DNA of 64,000 nt from Flavobacteriaceae bacterium (lineage in GTDB: Bacteria > Bacteroidota > Bacteroidia > Flavobacteriales > Flavobacteriaceae). The notes below the pieces were generated by a model. It was not told the origin of the DNA and searched no databases. It saw only the letters and a program-made list of their open reading frames with translations. Position numbers and translations under genes: made by a program. Positions 49,576-59,755 of this stretch are shown piece after piece; within the stretch, counting starts at the first letter, position 1; each line of letters starts with the position of its first letter. Location of the stretch: the NCBI GenBank assembly GCA_018608485.1, contig JABAZK010000025.1, positions 1-64,000 of the forward strand, written 5' to 3'.

Positions 49576-50838
49576 CTATGTTTTTTCTTTTTTCTTTTTA
49601 GCTGCAGGAAATAATACGTTGTTTAATATTAAACGATAACCTGGAGAGGTTTTGTGAAGTTCTAATTCAGTTTTTGGGTCTCCTACTCTATGGGTATAAT
49701 CTTCAGGGTCATGACCGCCATAAAATGTAAACATTCCTTTTCCTCTTGTACCGTGAATATATTTAGCCTCTCTGTTTGTTCTGTTTTCTCCTAAAACTAA
49801 AATGTTTGACTTAATAGTAGATCTATCAAAAGAAGTTGTCTGCCCCATAAATCCCTTTACTAACTGCGTATGATTTTGAGTTAGCATAGTTGGCACTTGA
49901 TCCCATTTAGCTGAAAATTCTATTAATGAAAAGTAATCGGAAGTTTTGGGAATAAAACGTTTTGTTGTCATATCTATTGACGAAAATTCGTAGGTTGTTG
50001 GATTTCTAATTAAATTAAAATCTTTAAATGCAAAGGTTTTATTAAAATTAATTTTAGATTGATAATCAGATTCTGAGGGATCGCCATCAAACATAGATTC
50101 TGCAATATCTACATCATCTGCGGATATAGCAATATCAAAACTATCAGTTGCAGAGCACATAGCAAACATAAAACCACCACCAATTACAAAATTTCTTATC
50201 TTTTTACTAACGGCTAGTTTTAATTTTGAAACTTTGTTAAAACCCAATTTTTTTGCAGATTTTTCTGCTCGAAGTTTCCCATTTACATACCAAGGAGTTG
50301 TTCTAAACGCTCCATAAAAACGACCATACTGGCCAGTAAAATCCTCGTGATGAAGGTGTAACCATTCGTAAAGTATTAGTTTATCGTTTAAAACCTCTTC
50401 ATCATAGACAACATCAAAAGGAATTTCGGCATAAGTTAATACCATGGTAACTGCATCATCCCAAGGCATTTTGTCCTTAGGAGAATACACAGCTATCTTT
50501 GGAGCTTTTTCAAGACTAACTGCTTCTTGATTTTTAGAAGGAGAAGAAATGTCTTCTAATATTAATTGTGCTTTTGCATCAGAAATTACTTGATACGAAA
50601 CACCCCTTATGTTGCATTCATTTTCAATGACTTTATTATTTTCTATCAAAAATGCGCCACCATCATAATTTAATAACCATTTAGCTTTTAGACCTACCTC
50701 CAGAGAATAATAAACAATACCATAAGCTTTCAAATGATTTGTTTGATTATCATCATTCATAGGAACATAAATAAATGAGGCACTAATAGAGCTCGAAACA
50801 AATAGAAACAATAAAATAATGATCAAATTTCTCAACAC
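49576..50838 (-). CDS. Exported protein of the family commonly annotated 'asparagine synthetase B' in Flavobacteriia
   Basis: Signal peptide; ASFIYVPMNDDNQTNHLKAYGIVYYSLE; GGFMFAMCSATDSFDIA; HDPEDYTHRVGDPKTEL. Non-ATG start (GTG 50838 or TTG 50835). Confidence 0.7.
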   Translation of the reverse strand: MLRNLIIILLFLFVSSSISASFIYVPMNDDNQTNHLKAYGIVYYSLEVGLKAKWLLNYDGGAFLIENNKVIENECNIRGVSYQVISDAKAQLILEDISSPSKNQEAVSLEKAPKIAVYSPKDKMPWDDAVTMVLTYAEIPFDVVYDEEVLNDKLILYEWLHLHHEDFTGQYGRFYGAFRTTPWYVNGKLRAEKSAKKLGFNKVSKLKLAVSKKIRNFVIGGGFMFAMCSATDSFDIAISADDVDIAESMFDGDPSESDYQSKINFNKTFAFKDFNLIRNPTTYEFSSIDMTTKRFIPKTSDYFSLIEFSAKWDQVPTMLTQNHTQLVKGFMGQTTSFDRSTIKSNILVLGENRTNREAKYIHGTRGKGMFTFYGGHDPEDYTHRVGDPKTELELHKTSPGYRLILNNVLFPAAKKKKEKT

Positions 50839-50945
50839 AAAATTATTATATTTAAAGGGTGTTTTTTAGCCAAAACATGTGATACTTTACAAATTAAATT
50901 ACTAGTTTATTTTGGAATTTAAAAAATAATAGTTGTAGATAAATA

Positions 50946-52469
50946 CTAGAAAGGAACATCATCTTCATCCATTCCAAATGCATCTTTTGGCTCGATACGA
51001 GTATCTGGAAAAACATCTTCAGCAAAATCAGTATTCATACTTGATTGAAATTCACTACTAAAACCTTCATCTAAGTCGGAGAATTTAGCTAAATGACCTG
51101 TAAATTTTAATCGAATATTATCTAGACCACCATTACGGTGTTTGGCAATGATAAATTCACCTTGGCCTTCACATGGTGTATGGTCATCATCATCCCATTC
51201 TGTCATTCCGTAATATTCTGGACGAAATATAAAAGAGACAATATCTGCATCTTGCTCAATGGCTCCAGATTCACGTAAATCAGATAACAATGGTCTTTTA
51301 CTACCACCTCTAGTTTCTACAGCTCTAGATAATTGAGATAATGCAATTACTGGCACTTCTAATTCTTTAGCTAATGCTTTTAAATTTCTAGAAATCATAG
51401 AAATTTCTTGCTCTCGATTTCCTCCTCCTTTACTATTATTCCCTGCAGTCATTAATTGTAAATAATCAATAACTATAATTCTAACATTATGTTGAGATAC
51501 TAGACGACGAGCTTTGGCACGTAAATCAAAAATTGATAAAGAAGGTGTATCATCTATAAAAATTGGGGCGTCAGACAAACGTTTTACTTTAACATTCAAC
51601 TGTTCCCACTCATGTGGTTCTAGATTTCCTTTACGAAGCTTTTCTGAAGTTAAACCTGTTTCAGAGGATATCATTCTGGTAATTAATTGAACAGATGACA
51701 TCTCTAGAGAAAAAACAGCGACTGCATGATTAAAGTCAATAGCCATATTTTTAGCCATAGAAATTACAAAGGCAGTTTTTCCCATACCAGGACGCGCAGC
51801 TATAATAATTAAATCTGATGGTTGCCAACCTGAGGTAATCGCATCAAGTTTTGTAAAACCTGTGGCCAAACCACTCATTCCCTCCTTATTAGAAATTTCT
51901 TGGATTTTTGATAAAGCTTGTTTAACTAAATCACTTGCACCTTCCGAACTTTTCTTTAAATTCCCCTGTGTTACCTCAAAAAGCTTAGCTTCAGCATTAT
52001 CTAACAAATCAAATACATCTGATGTTTCATCATAAGCATTTTCAATAATATCACTAGAAATACTAATTAACCTACGTTGAATATATTTTTGAAGAATAAT
52101 TCTTGCATGAAATTCTATGTGTGCAGATGAAGCTACTTTTTGAGTTAGTCTAATCAAATGAAAATCACCACCTACTAAATCTAATTTGGCATTTTTTCTC
52201 AATGAGTTTGAAACAGTTAACAGATCAATAGGTTTAGACTCTTGGAATAAATCATAAATAACTCTATAAATTTCCTGATGTTTAATCTCATAAAAAGCGT
52301 CAGGATGCAGAATATCAATAACGTCATCAATCCCTTTTTTATCAATCATCATAGCGCCCAAAACTGCCTCTTCTAGATCAACTGCTTGAGGTGGTACCTT
52401 CCCTTTTTCTAAACTGATAATTTTAGATTTGTCTACTTTTTTACCACTGTATGATTGTGTTTTCTCCAT
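50946..52469 (-). CDS. dnaB: Replicative DNA helicase DnaB
   Basis: KVPPQAVDLEEAVLGAMM; IAARPGMGKTAFVISMAKN; IVIDYLQLMT; SDLRESGAIEQDAD. Confidence 0.95.
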   Translation of the reverse strand: MEKTQSYSGKKVDKSKIISLEKGKVPPQAVDLEEAVLGAMMIDKKGIDDVIDILHPDAFYEIKHQEIYRVIYDLFQESKPIDLLTVSNSLRKNAKLDLVGGDFHLIRLTQKVASSAHIEFHARIILQKYIQRRLISISSDIIENAYDETSDVFDLLDNAEAKLFEVTQGNLKKSSEGASDLVKQALSKIQEISNKEGMSGLATGFTKLDAITSGWQPSDLIIIAARPGMGKTAFVISMAKNMAIDFNHAVAVFSLEMSSVQLITRMISSETGLTSEKLRKGNLEPHEWEQLNVKVKRLSDAPIFIDDTPSLSIFDLRAKARRLVSQHNVRIIVIDYLQLMTAGNNSKGGGNREQEISMISRNLKALAKELEVPVIALSQLSRAVETRGGSKRPLLSDLRESGAIEQDADIVSFIFRPEYYGMTEWDDDDHTPCEGQGEFIIAKHRNGGLDNIRLKFTGHLAKFSDLDEGFSSEFQSSMNTDFAEDVFPDTRIEPKDAFGMDEDDVPF

Positions 52470-52474
52470 AGTAA

Positions 52475-52482
52475 CAAAGGTA
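52475..52482 (-). promoter_or_regulatory. -7 element TACCTTTG 5 nt before dnaB ATG
   Basis: Minus strand TACCTTTG TTACT ATG. Confidence 0.5.
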
Positions 52483-52535
52483 TATTTTTACAAACAAATG
52501 AGGTTTCTACTATTGGTTTTTATTTTTACACAAGA

Positions 52536-52570
52536 TTTGTTAACCAAATTGTTATTATCATGTTAACAAA
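52536..52570. promoter_or_regulatory. Perfect 9-bp inverted repeat TTTGTTAAC-N17-GTTAACAAA
   Basis: In the dnaB/DUF3810 divergent intergenic region. Confidence 0.4.
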
Positions 52571-52608
52571 GTATAAAGTTCTACATTTCTTTCTGTATTT
52601 TTACAATA

Positions 52609-53688
52609 ATGATGAATAAAAAGAAAAATATTTATCTCACCTTTTTTTTAGGAATTCAAATACTATTCATGAGATGGATAGAAAGCAATCCATCTTTTAT
52701 TGAAACCTATTATTCTAGAGGAATATATCCATACATAAGCTCTTTTTTAAGAATTTTATTTGGATGGATGCCTATCTCCTTTGGAGATCTTATTATTATA
52801 TTTTTTGGTTTATACCTGATTTATGTCATTTACAAACTTGTTTCAACGCGCTTTACTAATATGGTTTCTAAAATTTTAGGGATTACCTCATTTATCTCAA
52901 TAATTTATTTCTTGTTTTATTTTCTGTGGGGGTTAAATTATTTTAGAGAACCTTTAGATAAAAACTTAAAGTTCAAAACCACTCCATACAATAATCAAGA
53001 ATTACTAAACCTTACTAAATATTTAGTTTCTAAACTGAATGAATCTCATTTAAGAATTACAAAATCTGATTCAATAAGTGTAATTGTACCTCATTCAAAT
53101 AAAGATATTTATTTGCTAGCTAAAAAAGGATATAAAAAATTGGCAAATAATAATTCTCTATTTACTTACAAATATGGTATAGCAAAAAATTCTCTAATAA
53201 GTGTTTTACAATCATATAATGGTACTTCAGGTTATCTAAATCCATTTACTGGAGAAGCGCAAGTGAATCGATTGATACCAAAAACCATTTTACCTACAAC
53301 CACAACTCATGAAATGGCTCACCAAATCGGTTTTGCTGCAGAAAACGAAGCTAATTTTATAGGTTTTTTAGCAGCATTATTTAATGATGATCCTTATTTT
53401 AAATATTCTGCATATAGGATGGCCACTAGATATGCCATATTTGAATTATATAAAAGAGATAGAGATGCTTTTGAGATAGTATATAAAACTTTAAATAAAG
53501 GGATTTTAATAGATTTTAAATCATCTTCTGATTTCTGGAATACTTATAAGAACCCTTTTGAGCCAATTGTAAAAAAAGGATACAATATTTATTTAAAATC
53601 TAACAATCAGGTAAAAGGGATTAATTCCTACAACTACGTAGTAGATTTATTAATTAGTTATTTTAAAACACCACACAATAAAATATAA
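52609..53688 (+). CDS. DUF3810 domain-containing membrane protein
   Basis: N-terminal TM segments; TTTHEMAHQIGFAAENEANFIGFLA zinc-peptidase-like HExxH variant (HEMAH). Confidence 0.85.
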   Translation: MMNKKKNIYLTFFLGIQILFMRWIESNPSFIETYYSRGIYPYISSFLRILFGWMPISFGDLIIIFFGLYLIYVIYKLVSTRFTNMVSKILGITSFISIIYFLFYFLWGLNYFREPLDKNLKFKTTPYNNQELLNLTKYLVSKLNESHLRITKSDSISVIVPHSNKDIYLLAKKGYKKLANNNSLFTYKYGIAKNSLISVLQSYNGTSGYLNPFTGEAQVNRLIPKTILPTTTTHEMAHQIGFAAENEANFIGFLAALFNDDPYFKYSAYRMATRYAIFELYKRDRDAFEIVYKTLNKGILIDFKSSSDFWNTYKNPFEPIVKKGYNIYLKSNNQVKGINSYNYVVDLLISYFKTPHNKI

Positions 53689-53847
53689 TTCATTAATTAT
53701 AAAAACTCTTTAGACACTAATATAAAAGTTCTTATTAAGGCACAATTGAAACCCCTATTCTGCTCATAAAGTTTTGTTAAAAACAATTATAAACATTTAA
53801 TAAGTATTTACTTCTCAATAGATTTATAAAAAATAAACATTAACCAA

Positions 53848-56799
53848 ATGAGAAAACTATTTTTAGTACTCATGCTTTTATCGGTTACTTTAACAAAAGC
53901 ACAAGAGTACTTTCCAGTAAATACTGGTGTAAAAACATCAAAAAACACAATGGTTGCGTTTAAAAACGCTACCATTTATATGAGTTCAGAAAAGGTTCTC
54001 AAAAAAGGTATATTATTGATTAATGATGGAAAAGTTGTTTCTATTGGTAAATCAGTAAAAATTCCTGAAGGCACAACTACTTTAGATTTAAGTGGGAAAA
54101 TAATATACCCATCATTTATAGATATATACTCTGATTTTGGAATTAAAAAACCAAAAAGAGATTTTTCGAGGGGACGCAGACCTCAGTATGATGCAGAAAG
54201 AAAAGGGTATTATTGGAATGACCATATTAGACCAGAAACCTCCTCATATTCTCTTTTTAAGTTTGACTCAAAAAAATCCAAAGAATACTTAAAAGCTGGG
54301 TTTGGTATTGTAAATACACATTCACAAGATGGTATTATGAGAGGAAGTGGGATGCTAGTTTCCCTTAATCCAAATTCAAACAATGCATACAGAATTTTAG
54401 ATGATAATTCGGGCCAATATCTCTCATTTTCTAAGAGTGTAAAATCCAGACAATCATATCCAACATCAAGAATGGGAGCAATGGCACTACTTCGTCAAAC
54501 GTATCTAGATGCTACTTGGTACGCAAACGGAAAAATGAAAAATAAAGACCTATCTCTGGACGCACTTAACAAAAACAAAAATGAAACACAAATCTTTGAA
54601 ACAGGAAATCATATAGATGCTGTAAGAGCTGATAAAGTTGGAGACGAATTTGGCATTCAATATACTATTGTTGGGTCTGGAGATGAATTTGAAAGAATAC
54701 AAGACATAAAAAACACTAATGCAAAATTTATCATTCCAATTAACTTCAGGGCAGCTTATGACGTAGCTGATCCCTTATTAGCGCAACATATAGATTTGGG
54801 TGAGATGCGTAAATGGAATCAAGAACCCTCCAATTTAAGTGTTTTATCTAATAATGAAATAACTTTTGCTTTAACTACCCATAAGTTAAAATCAATAACT
54901 TCTTTTCATAAAAACCTAAGAAAAGCAATCAAATATGGTTTTGACAAAAAAAATGCGCTAGCAGCCTTAACTTCTATTCCTGCTGAAATACTAGGAAATG
55001 ATAAAATTGGAAATCTAAATGTTGGTAGTTATGCTAATTTTATTATTACCTCAGGAGATGTTTTTGATTCCAAAACCACTATTCATGAAAACTGGGTTCA
55101 AGGAGATAGGAACATTATCAATGATATGAATATTAAAGATATTACAGGTGACTATATCTTGAGTGTTAATGATCAAAAATACAATTTATCAATCACTGGA
55201 AAAGGAACAAAACAAAAAGGAAATTTAACAATAGGAAATGAAAAGATAAAATCAACTTTTTCCTTTAAAAATAATTGGGTTTCTATTACAATGAACAACA
55301 ACAGTACTTTCACTAGAATATTGGGAAAAACATCCCCTAGTTCTAATGAGATAAATGGAACAGCTTTTGATAGTGCAGGAAATCAAACTTCATGGACTGC
55401 ATCAAAAATTGTAAAAGAAAAAGAAAAAAAGAAAAAATTTAATTCTAACAAAGAGAACAAAATTGTTCTTCAACCTGTATCTTATCCAAATATAGGATAT
55501 GGAAACTTCACACAACCAAAACAACAAACTATTTTAATAAAAAATACTACAGTTTGGACTAGTGAATCTGAGGGGATTTTAAAAAACACAGATGTATTAC
55601 TTAAAAATGGTAAAATTGTTCTAATCGGAAGTAACATTAAAGACAAAAAAGCTTTAATAATTGATGGGACGGGAAAACATCTAACTGCAGGTATTGTAGA
55701 CGAGCACTCACATATAGCAGCATCAGCTATTAATGAAGGTGGTCACAACTCTACAGCAGAAGTAACTATAGAAGATGTTGTAGACCCAACAGATATCAAT
55801 ATTTACAGAAACCTTTCAGGAGGTACAACTTCAATTCAAATTCTTCATGGTTCTGCAAATCCGATTGGAGGTCGTTCGGCTATCATAAAATTAAAATGGG
55901 GAGAAAATGCTCAAAATTTAATCTATGAGAATTCTCCTAAATTCATAAAATTTGCACTAGGTGAAAATGTAAAACAATCTAGATCAAATACTAGTTACAG
56001 GTTTCCACAAACTCGTATGGGGGTTGAACAAGTTTTTACAGATTACTTTCAAAGAGCAAAAGAATATGATCTTGTTAAGAAAAGTGGTCAACCCTACAGA
56101 AAAGATTTAGAAATGGAAACATTGGCAGAAATCTTAAACAAAGAACGCTACATTTCATGTCATTCATATGTTCAAAGTGAAATTAATATGTTAATGAAAG
56201 TCGCTGAAAAATTCAATTTCAATGTAAATACGTTTACACACATTTTAGAGGGGTATAAAGTTGCTGATAAAATGAGAGAACACGGTGTTGGTGGATCTAC
56301 CTTCTCGGATTGGTGGGCCTATAAATATGAAGTTAATGATGCTATTCCTTATAATGCCGCCATTATGCACAATGCTGGTGTTACTGTTGCAATTAATTCT
56401 GATGACAGGGAAATGTCAAGAAGATTAAACCAGGAGGCTGCAAAAACTGTAAAATATGGTGGATTGTCAGAATTAGAAGCATGGAAAATGGTTACCATTA
56501 ACCCAGCAAAACTTTTACATATAGATAATAGAGTTGGAAGTATTAAAGTTGGGAAAGACGCCGATGTTGTCTTATGGAGTGATCATCCACTATCTATATA
56601 TGCAAAAGCTGAAAAAACAATCATAGAAGGCAAGATCTATTTTGATATAAAAGATGATGAAAGAAAAAGAGCCGCTATTAAATCAGAGAAAGCAAAACTC
56701 ATTAACTTAATGTTAAAAGATAAAATGGGTGGTGGTAAAACACAATTACCAAAGAAAAGAAAAGATAGAAATTTTCATTGTGACACAAAAGAAATATAA
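53848..56799 (+). CDS. Amidohydrolase family protein, two tandem amidohydrolase-like modules
   Basis: Signal peptide; C-terminal module DGTGKHLTAGIVDEHSHIA, NSDDREMSRRL, GSIKVGKDADVVLWS; N-terminal module DLSGKIIYPSFIDIYSDFG. Confidence 0.9.
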   Translation: MRKLFLVLMLLSVTLTKAQEYFPVNTGVKTSKNTMVAFKNATIYMSSEKVLKKGILLINDGKVVSIGKSVKIPEGTTTLDLSGKIIYPSFIDIYSDFGIKKPKRDFSRGRRPQYDAERKGYYWNDHIRPETSSYSLFKFDSKKSKEYLKAGFGIVNTHSQDGIMRGSGMLVSLNPNSNNAYRILDDNSGQYLSFSKSVKSRQSYPTSRMGAMALLRQTYLDATWYANGKMKNKDLSLDALNKNKNETQIFETGNHIDAVRADKVGDEFGIQYTIVGSGDEFERIQDIKNTNAKFIIPINFRAAYDVADPLLAQHIDLGEMRKWNQEPSNLSVLSNNEITFALTTHKLKSITSFHKNLRKAIKYGFDKKNALAALTSIPAEILGNDKIGNLNVGSYANFIITSGDVFDSKTTIHENWVQGDRNIINDMNIKDITGDYILSVNDQKYNLSITGKGTKQKGNLTIGNEKIKSTFSFKNNWVSITMNNNSTFTRILGKTSPSSNEINGTAFDSAGNQTSWTASKIVKEKEKKKKFNSNKENKIVLQPVSYPNIGYGNFTQPKQQTILIKNTTVWTSESEGILKNTDVLLKNGKIVLIGSNIKDKKALIIDGTGKHLTAGIVDEHSHIAASAINEGGHNSTAEVTIEDVVDPTDINIYRNLSGGTTSIQILHGSANPIGGRSAIIKLKWGENAQNLIYENSPKFIKFALGENVKQSRSNTSYRFPQTRMGVEQVFTDYFQRAKEYDLVKKSGQPYRKDLEMETLAEILNKERYISCHSYVQSEINMLMKVAEKFNFNVNTFTHILEGYKVADKMREHGVGGSTFSDWWAYKYEVNDAIPYNAAIMHNAGVTVAINSDDREMSRRLNQEAAKTVKYGGLSELEAWKMVTINPAKLLHIDNRVGSIKVGKDADVVLWSDHPLSIYAKAEKTIIEGKIYFDIKDDERKRAAIKSEKAKLINLMLKDKMGGGKTQLPKKRKDRNFHCDTKEI

Positions 56800-56802
56800 A
56801 AT

Positions 56803-58098
56803 ATGAGAACAATTATTTATAGTTTGATGTTTTTACTTACAACTGTAAACATCACAGCGCAACAAACCCCCGCAAGCAAGCAAGCTGAACCCATATCCAT
56901 TGAAGGAGCAACTGCCCATTTAGGTAATGGAAAGGTTATTGAAAATTCCCTTGTAATGTTTAGAGAAGGGAAAATTATTTTTGTTGGTAGTTCAAAAACA
57001 AAAATAGCGAGAATTGGAAAAATTATTAAAGCTAATGGCAAGCATATTTACCCTGGATTCATAGCTGCCAACTCAACTCTAGGCTTGGTAGAAGTAGATG
57101 CGGTTAAGGCATCTTCAGATGTTAGGGAAACTGGAATTATGAATCCACACATTAGAAGTATCATAGCTTATAATGCAGAAAGTAAAGTTGTTGAATCTAT
57201 GCGTCCAAATGGAGTTTTAATGGCGCAAATTACTCCTCGTGGAGGGACTATTTCTGGCACATCCTCTGTAGTTCAACTAGATGCTTGGAATTGGGAAGAT
57301 GCTTCCCTGAGAAATGATGATGCAATCCACATGAACTGGCCATCTAGCTTTACTAGTGGAAGATGGTGGCTTGGTGAAGATCCGGCTCTCAAACCAGACA
57401 AAAACTATCTAAAAAAAACACAGGATATAGTATCTTTTTTTAAAAGTGCTAAACAGTATCACAAGAAAGATAATTCCAAAAAGAATTTACCCTTTTCTTC
57501 AACTAAAGGATTGTTCCTTGGATCTCAAAAGCTTTTTGTTCATGCCAGTGGGCAAAGAGAAATTACCGATGCTATTACTATGGCTAAAGATTTAGGTATT
57601 AACAATATAGTTTTAGTTAATGGGCATGAAGCTGAAAAAGTTTCTAACCTTCTCGTTAAGCACAACATACCTGTACTACTTGAAAGACCTCATAGAAATC
57701 CAGAAAGCGAAGATCATGCCAATGATTACACGTACACTATTGCAAAAACATTAACAGATTTAGGGATTTTAGTTGGTATTGGCATGGAAGGGCAAATGGA
57801 AAGAATGAATACACGTAATTTACCATTTTACGCAGGAACATTTGCTGCACATGGTTTAGAAAGAGAGAATGCCGTTAAATTGATTACAAATAATGCTGCA
57901 AAAATTCTTGGTATAGATGATACTGTTGGAACACTTGAGGTTGGTAAAGATGCTACTTTGTTTATTTCTGAAGGTGATGCTCTTGATATGAGAGGAAATA
58001 TTTTAACTGAAGCTTTTATTCAAGGAAGAAAAATAAGTTTAGAATCACACCAAACTAAATTATGGAAACGCTATTCCAATAAATATAAAACAGAATAA
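56803..58098 (+). CDS. Amidohydrolase family protein (HxH-lacking)
   Basis: Signal peptide; ANGKHIYPGFIAANSTLGLV; VGTLEVGKDATLFIS. Confidence 0.85.
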   Translation: MRTIIYSLMFLLTTVNITAQQTPASKQAEPISIEGATAHLGNGKVIENSLVMFREGKIIFVGSSKTKIARIGKIIKANGKHIYPGFIAANSTLGLVEVDAVKASSDVRETGIMNPHIRSIIAYNAESKVVESMRPNGVLMAQITPRGGTISGTSSVVQLDAWNWEDASLRNDDAIHMNWPSSFTSGRWWLGEDPALKPDKNYLKKTQDIVSFFKSAKQYHKKDNSKKNLPFSSTKGLFLGSQKLFVHASGQREITDAITMAKDLGINNIVLVNGHEAEKVSNLLVKHNIPVLLERPHRNPESEDHANDYTYTIAKTLTDLGILVGIGMEGQMERMNTRNLPFYAGTFAAHGLERENAVKLITNNAAKILGIDDTVGTLEVGKDATLFISEGDALDMRGNILTEAFIQGRKISLESHQTKLWKRYSNKYKTE

Positions 58099-58102
58099 AA
58101 TG

Positions 58103-58139
58103 AAAAAAGGGCTCAATCAATTCAGGGCCTTTTTTTTAT
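58103..58139. terminator. Intrinsic terminator downstream of amidohydrolase pair
   Basis: AAAAAAGG...CCTTTTTTTT hairpin. Confidence 0.6.
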
Positions 58140-58210
58140 AAAAATACTATCTAAAAAAGAATTAAAAAGTATAAATTTGTGTGTAACTAACATTAAATGT
58201 TTCAAATTAA

Positions 58211-58999
58211 ATGAAACAAATACAAAGTCTCCAAAACCCTCTAATAAAAAACATTCTTAAACTTCAAGAGAAATCTCGGGAGAGAAAAAAACAACAATTA
58301 TTTGTTATAGAAGGGAAAAGAGAGATTGAACTCGCATATAAAGGTCAATTTGAAATTGATTCACTTCTATTTATTCCTCATAAAATAGAGTATGATTACC
58401 TAAAACAGTATCAAGCTAAAGAGGTAATAGAAATTACTCCTGAGGTGTATAAAAAAATAGCATATAGAGAATCAACGGAAGGAATTATAGCCATAGCTAA
58501 ATCCAAGTATATAGATTTAAACTCGCTTATCTTTAAAAATATAAAACCATTAATCTTAGTGGTTGAAGGCATCGAGAAACCTGGAAACATTGGCGCCATG
58601 ATTAGGTCTGCTGATGCGGCTAATATTGATGCTATAATTTTAGCAGATCCAAAGACAGATCAATACAATCCAAATGTAATTAGGTCAAGTCTTGGCGGTG
58701 TTTTTACAAAAAATATTGTAATCTCTTCATCAGAAGAAATCATAGCATTTTTTAAAAAAAATAATATAAAAATGTATGCAGCAACCCTACAAAACTCAAA
58801 TTTATACACAAATCAAAATTATACGGAGGCATCAGCTATTATTGTAGGAACAGAAGCTAACGGATTAACTCAAATTTGGAGAGACCATTCAACAAAAAAT
58901 ATTAATATTCCTATGCAAGGAGAGATTGACTCTATGAATGTTTCTGTAGCTGCTGCAGTCATACTTTTTGAAGCAAAAAGACAACGAAACTTTAAATAA
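58211..58999 (+). CDS. TrmH family RNA 2'-O-methyltransferase
   Basis: [69 protein letters not shown]. Confidence 0.93.
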   Translation: MKQIQSLQNPLIKNILKLQEKSRERKKQQLFVIEGKREIELAYKGQFEIDSLLFIPHKIEYDYLKQYQAKEVIEITPEVYKKIAYRESTEGIIAIAKSKYIDLNSLIFKNIKPLILVVEGIEKPGNIGAMIRSADAANIDAIILADPKTDQYNPNVIRSSLGGVFTKNIVISSSEEIIAFFKKNNIKMYAATLQNSNLYTNQNYTEASAIIVGTEANGLTQIWRDHSTKNINIPMQGEIDSMNVSVAAAVILFEAKRQRNFK

Positions 59000-59008
59000 A
59001 ATAAGTAC

Positions 59009-59755
59009 ATGAAAATACTAGGGATGGATATCGGTGGCTCTGGAATTAAGGCTGCTATAGTTGACACAAAAACAGGTGAATTAATTTCTGATAGACATAG
59101 AATTGCTACACCAAAGCCAGCTACACCAGACGCTGTTGCTGAAGTTGTAAAGGAAATGATAAACTATTTTAATTGGAATAAAGCTGTTGGATGTAGTTTT
59201 CCAACCACTATAATAGACGGAAAATGTATTCATTCTGGTAATTTAAGTACTAAGTGGAAAAACATTCAGGTTGATGATTTTTTTAAAAATATTTGTGAGC
59301 TTCCATTTTACATAAGTAATGATGCTGATTTAGCTGGTATGGCTGAAGTAACTTTAGGAGCTGGCAAAGGAAAAAAAGGAGTGGTTTTAGTAATTACTAT
59401 TGGAACTGGAATAGGATCTGGCTTATTTTACAATGGAAAATTAATCCCTAATCTAGAAATAGGAAAATTACTACACAAAGATGGAGAAATAATTGAGTTT
59501 TTTTGTGCAGATTCCATCAGAAAAAAAGAAGAATTAACGTTAGAGGAATGGGCTTTACGCTTTGATATCTTGCTGCAAGACATCAAAACTATATTTTCAC
59601 CTAATTTAATAATTTTGGGAGGTGGTATTAGTAAAAAATACGATAAATTTAAACAATACTTGAATACAGATGTAAAGATTAAAGTTGCCAAATTTAAAAA
59701 TAATGCAGGGATTATAGGCGCTGCCATGTATGCTAGTAAAAAGATTAATAAATAA
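59009..59755 (+). CDS. ROK family protein (polyphosphate glucokinase-like)
   Basis: [75 protein letters not shown]. Confidence 0.88.
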   Translation: MKILGMDIGGSGIKAAIVDTKTGELISDRHRIATPKPATPDAVAEVVKEMINYFNWNKAVGCSFPTTIIDGKCIHSGNLSTKWKNIQVDDFFKNICELPFYISNDADLAGMAEVTLGAGKGKKGVVLVITIGTGIGSGLFYNGKLIPNLEIGKLLHKDGEIIEFFCADSIRKKEELTLEEWALRFDILLQDIKTIFSPNLIILGGGISKKYDKFKQYLNTDVKIKVAKFKNNAGIIGAAMYASKKINK

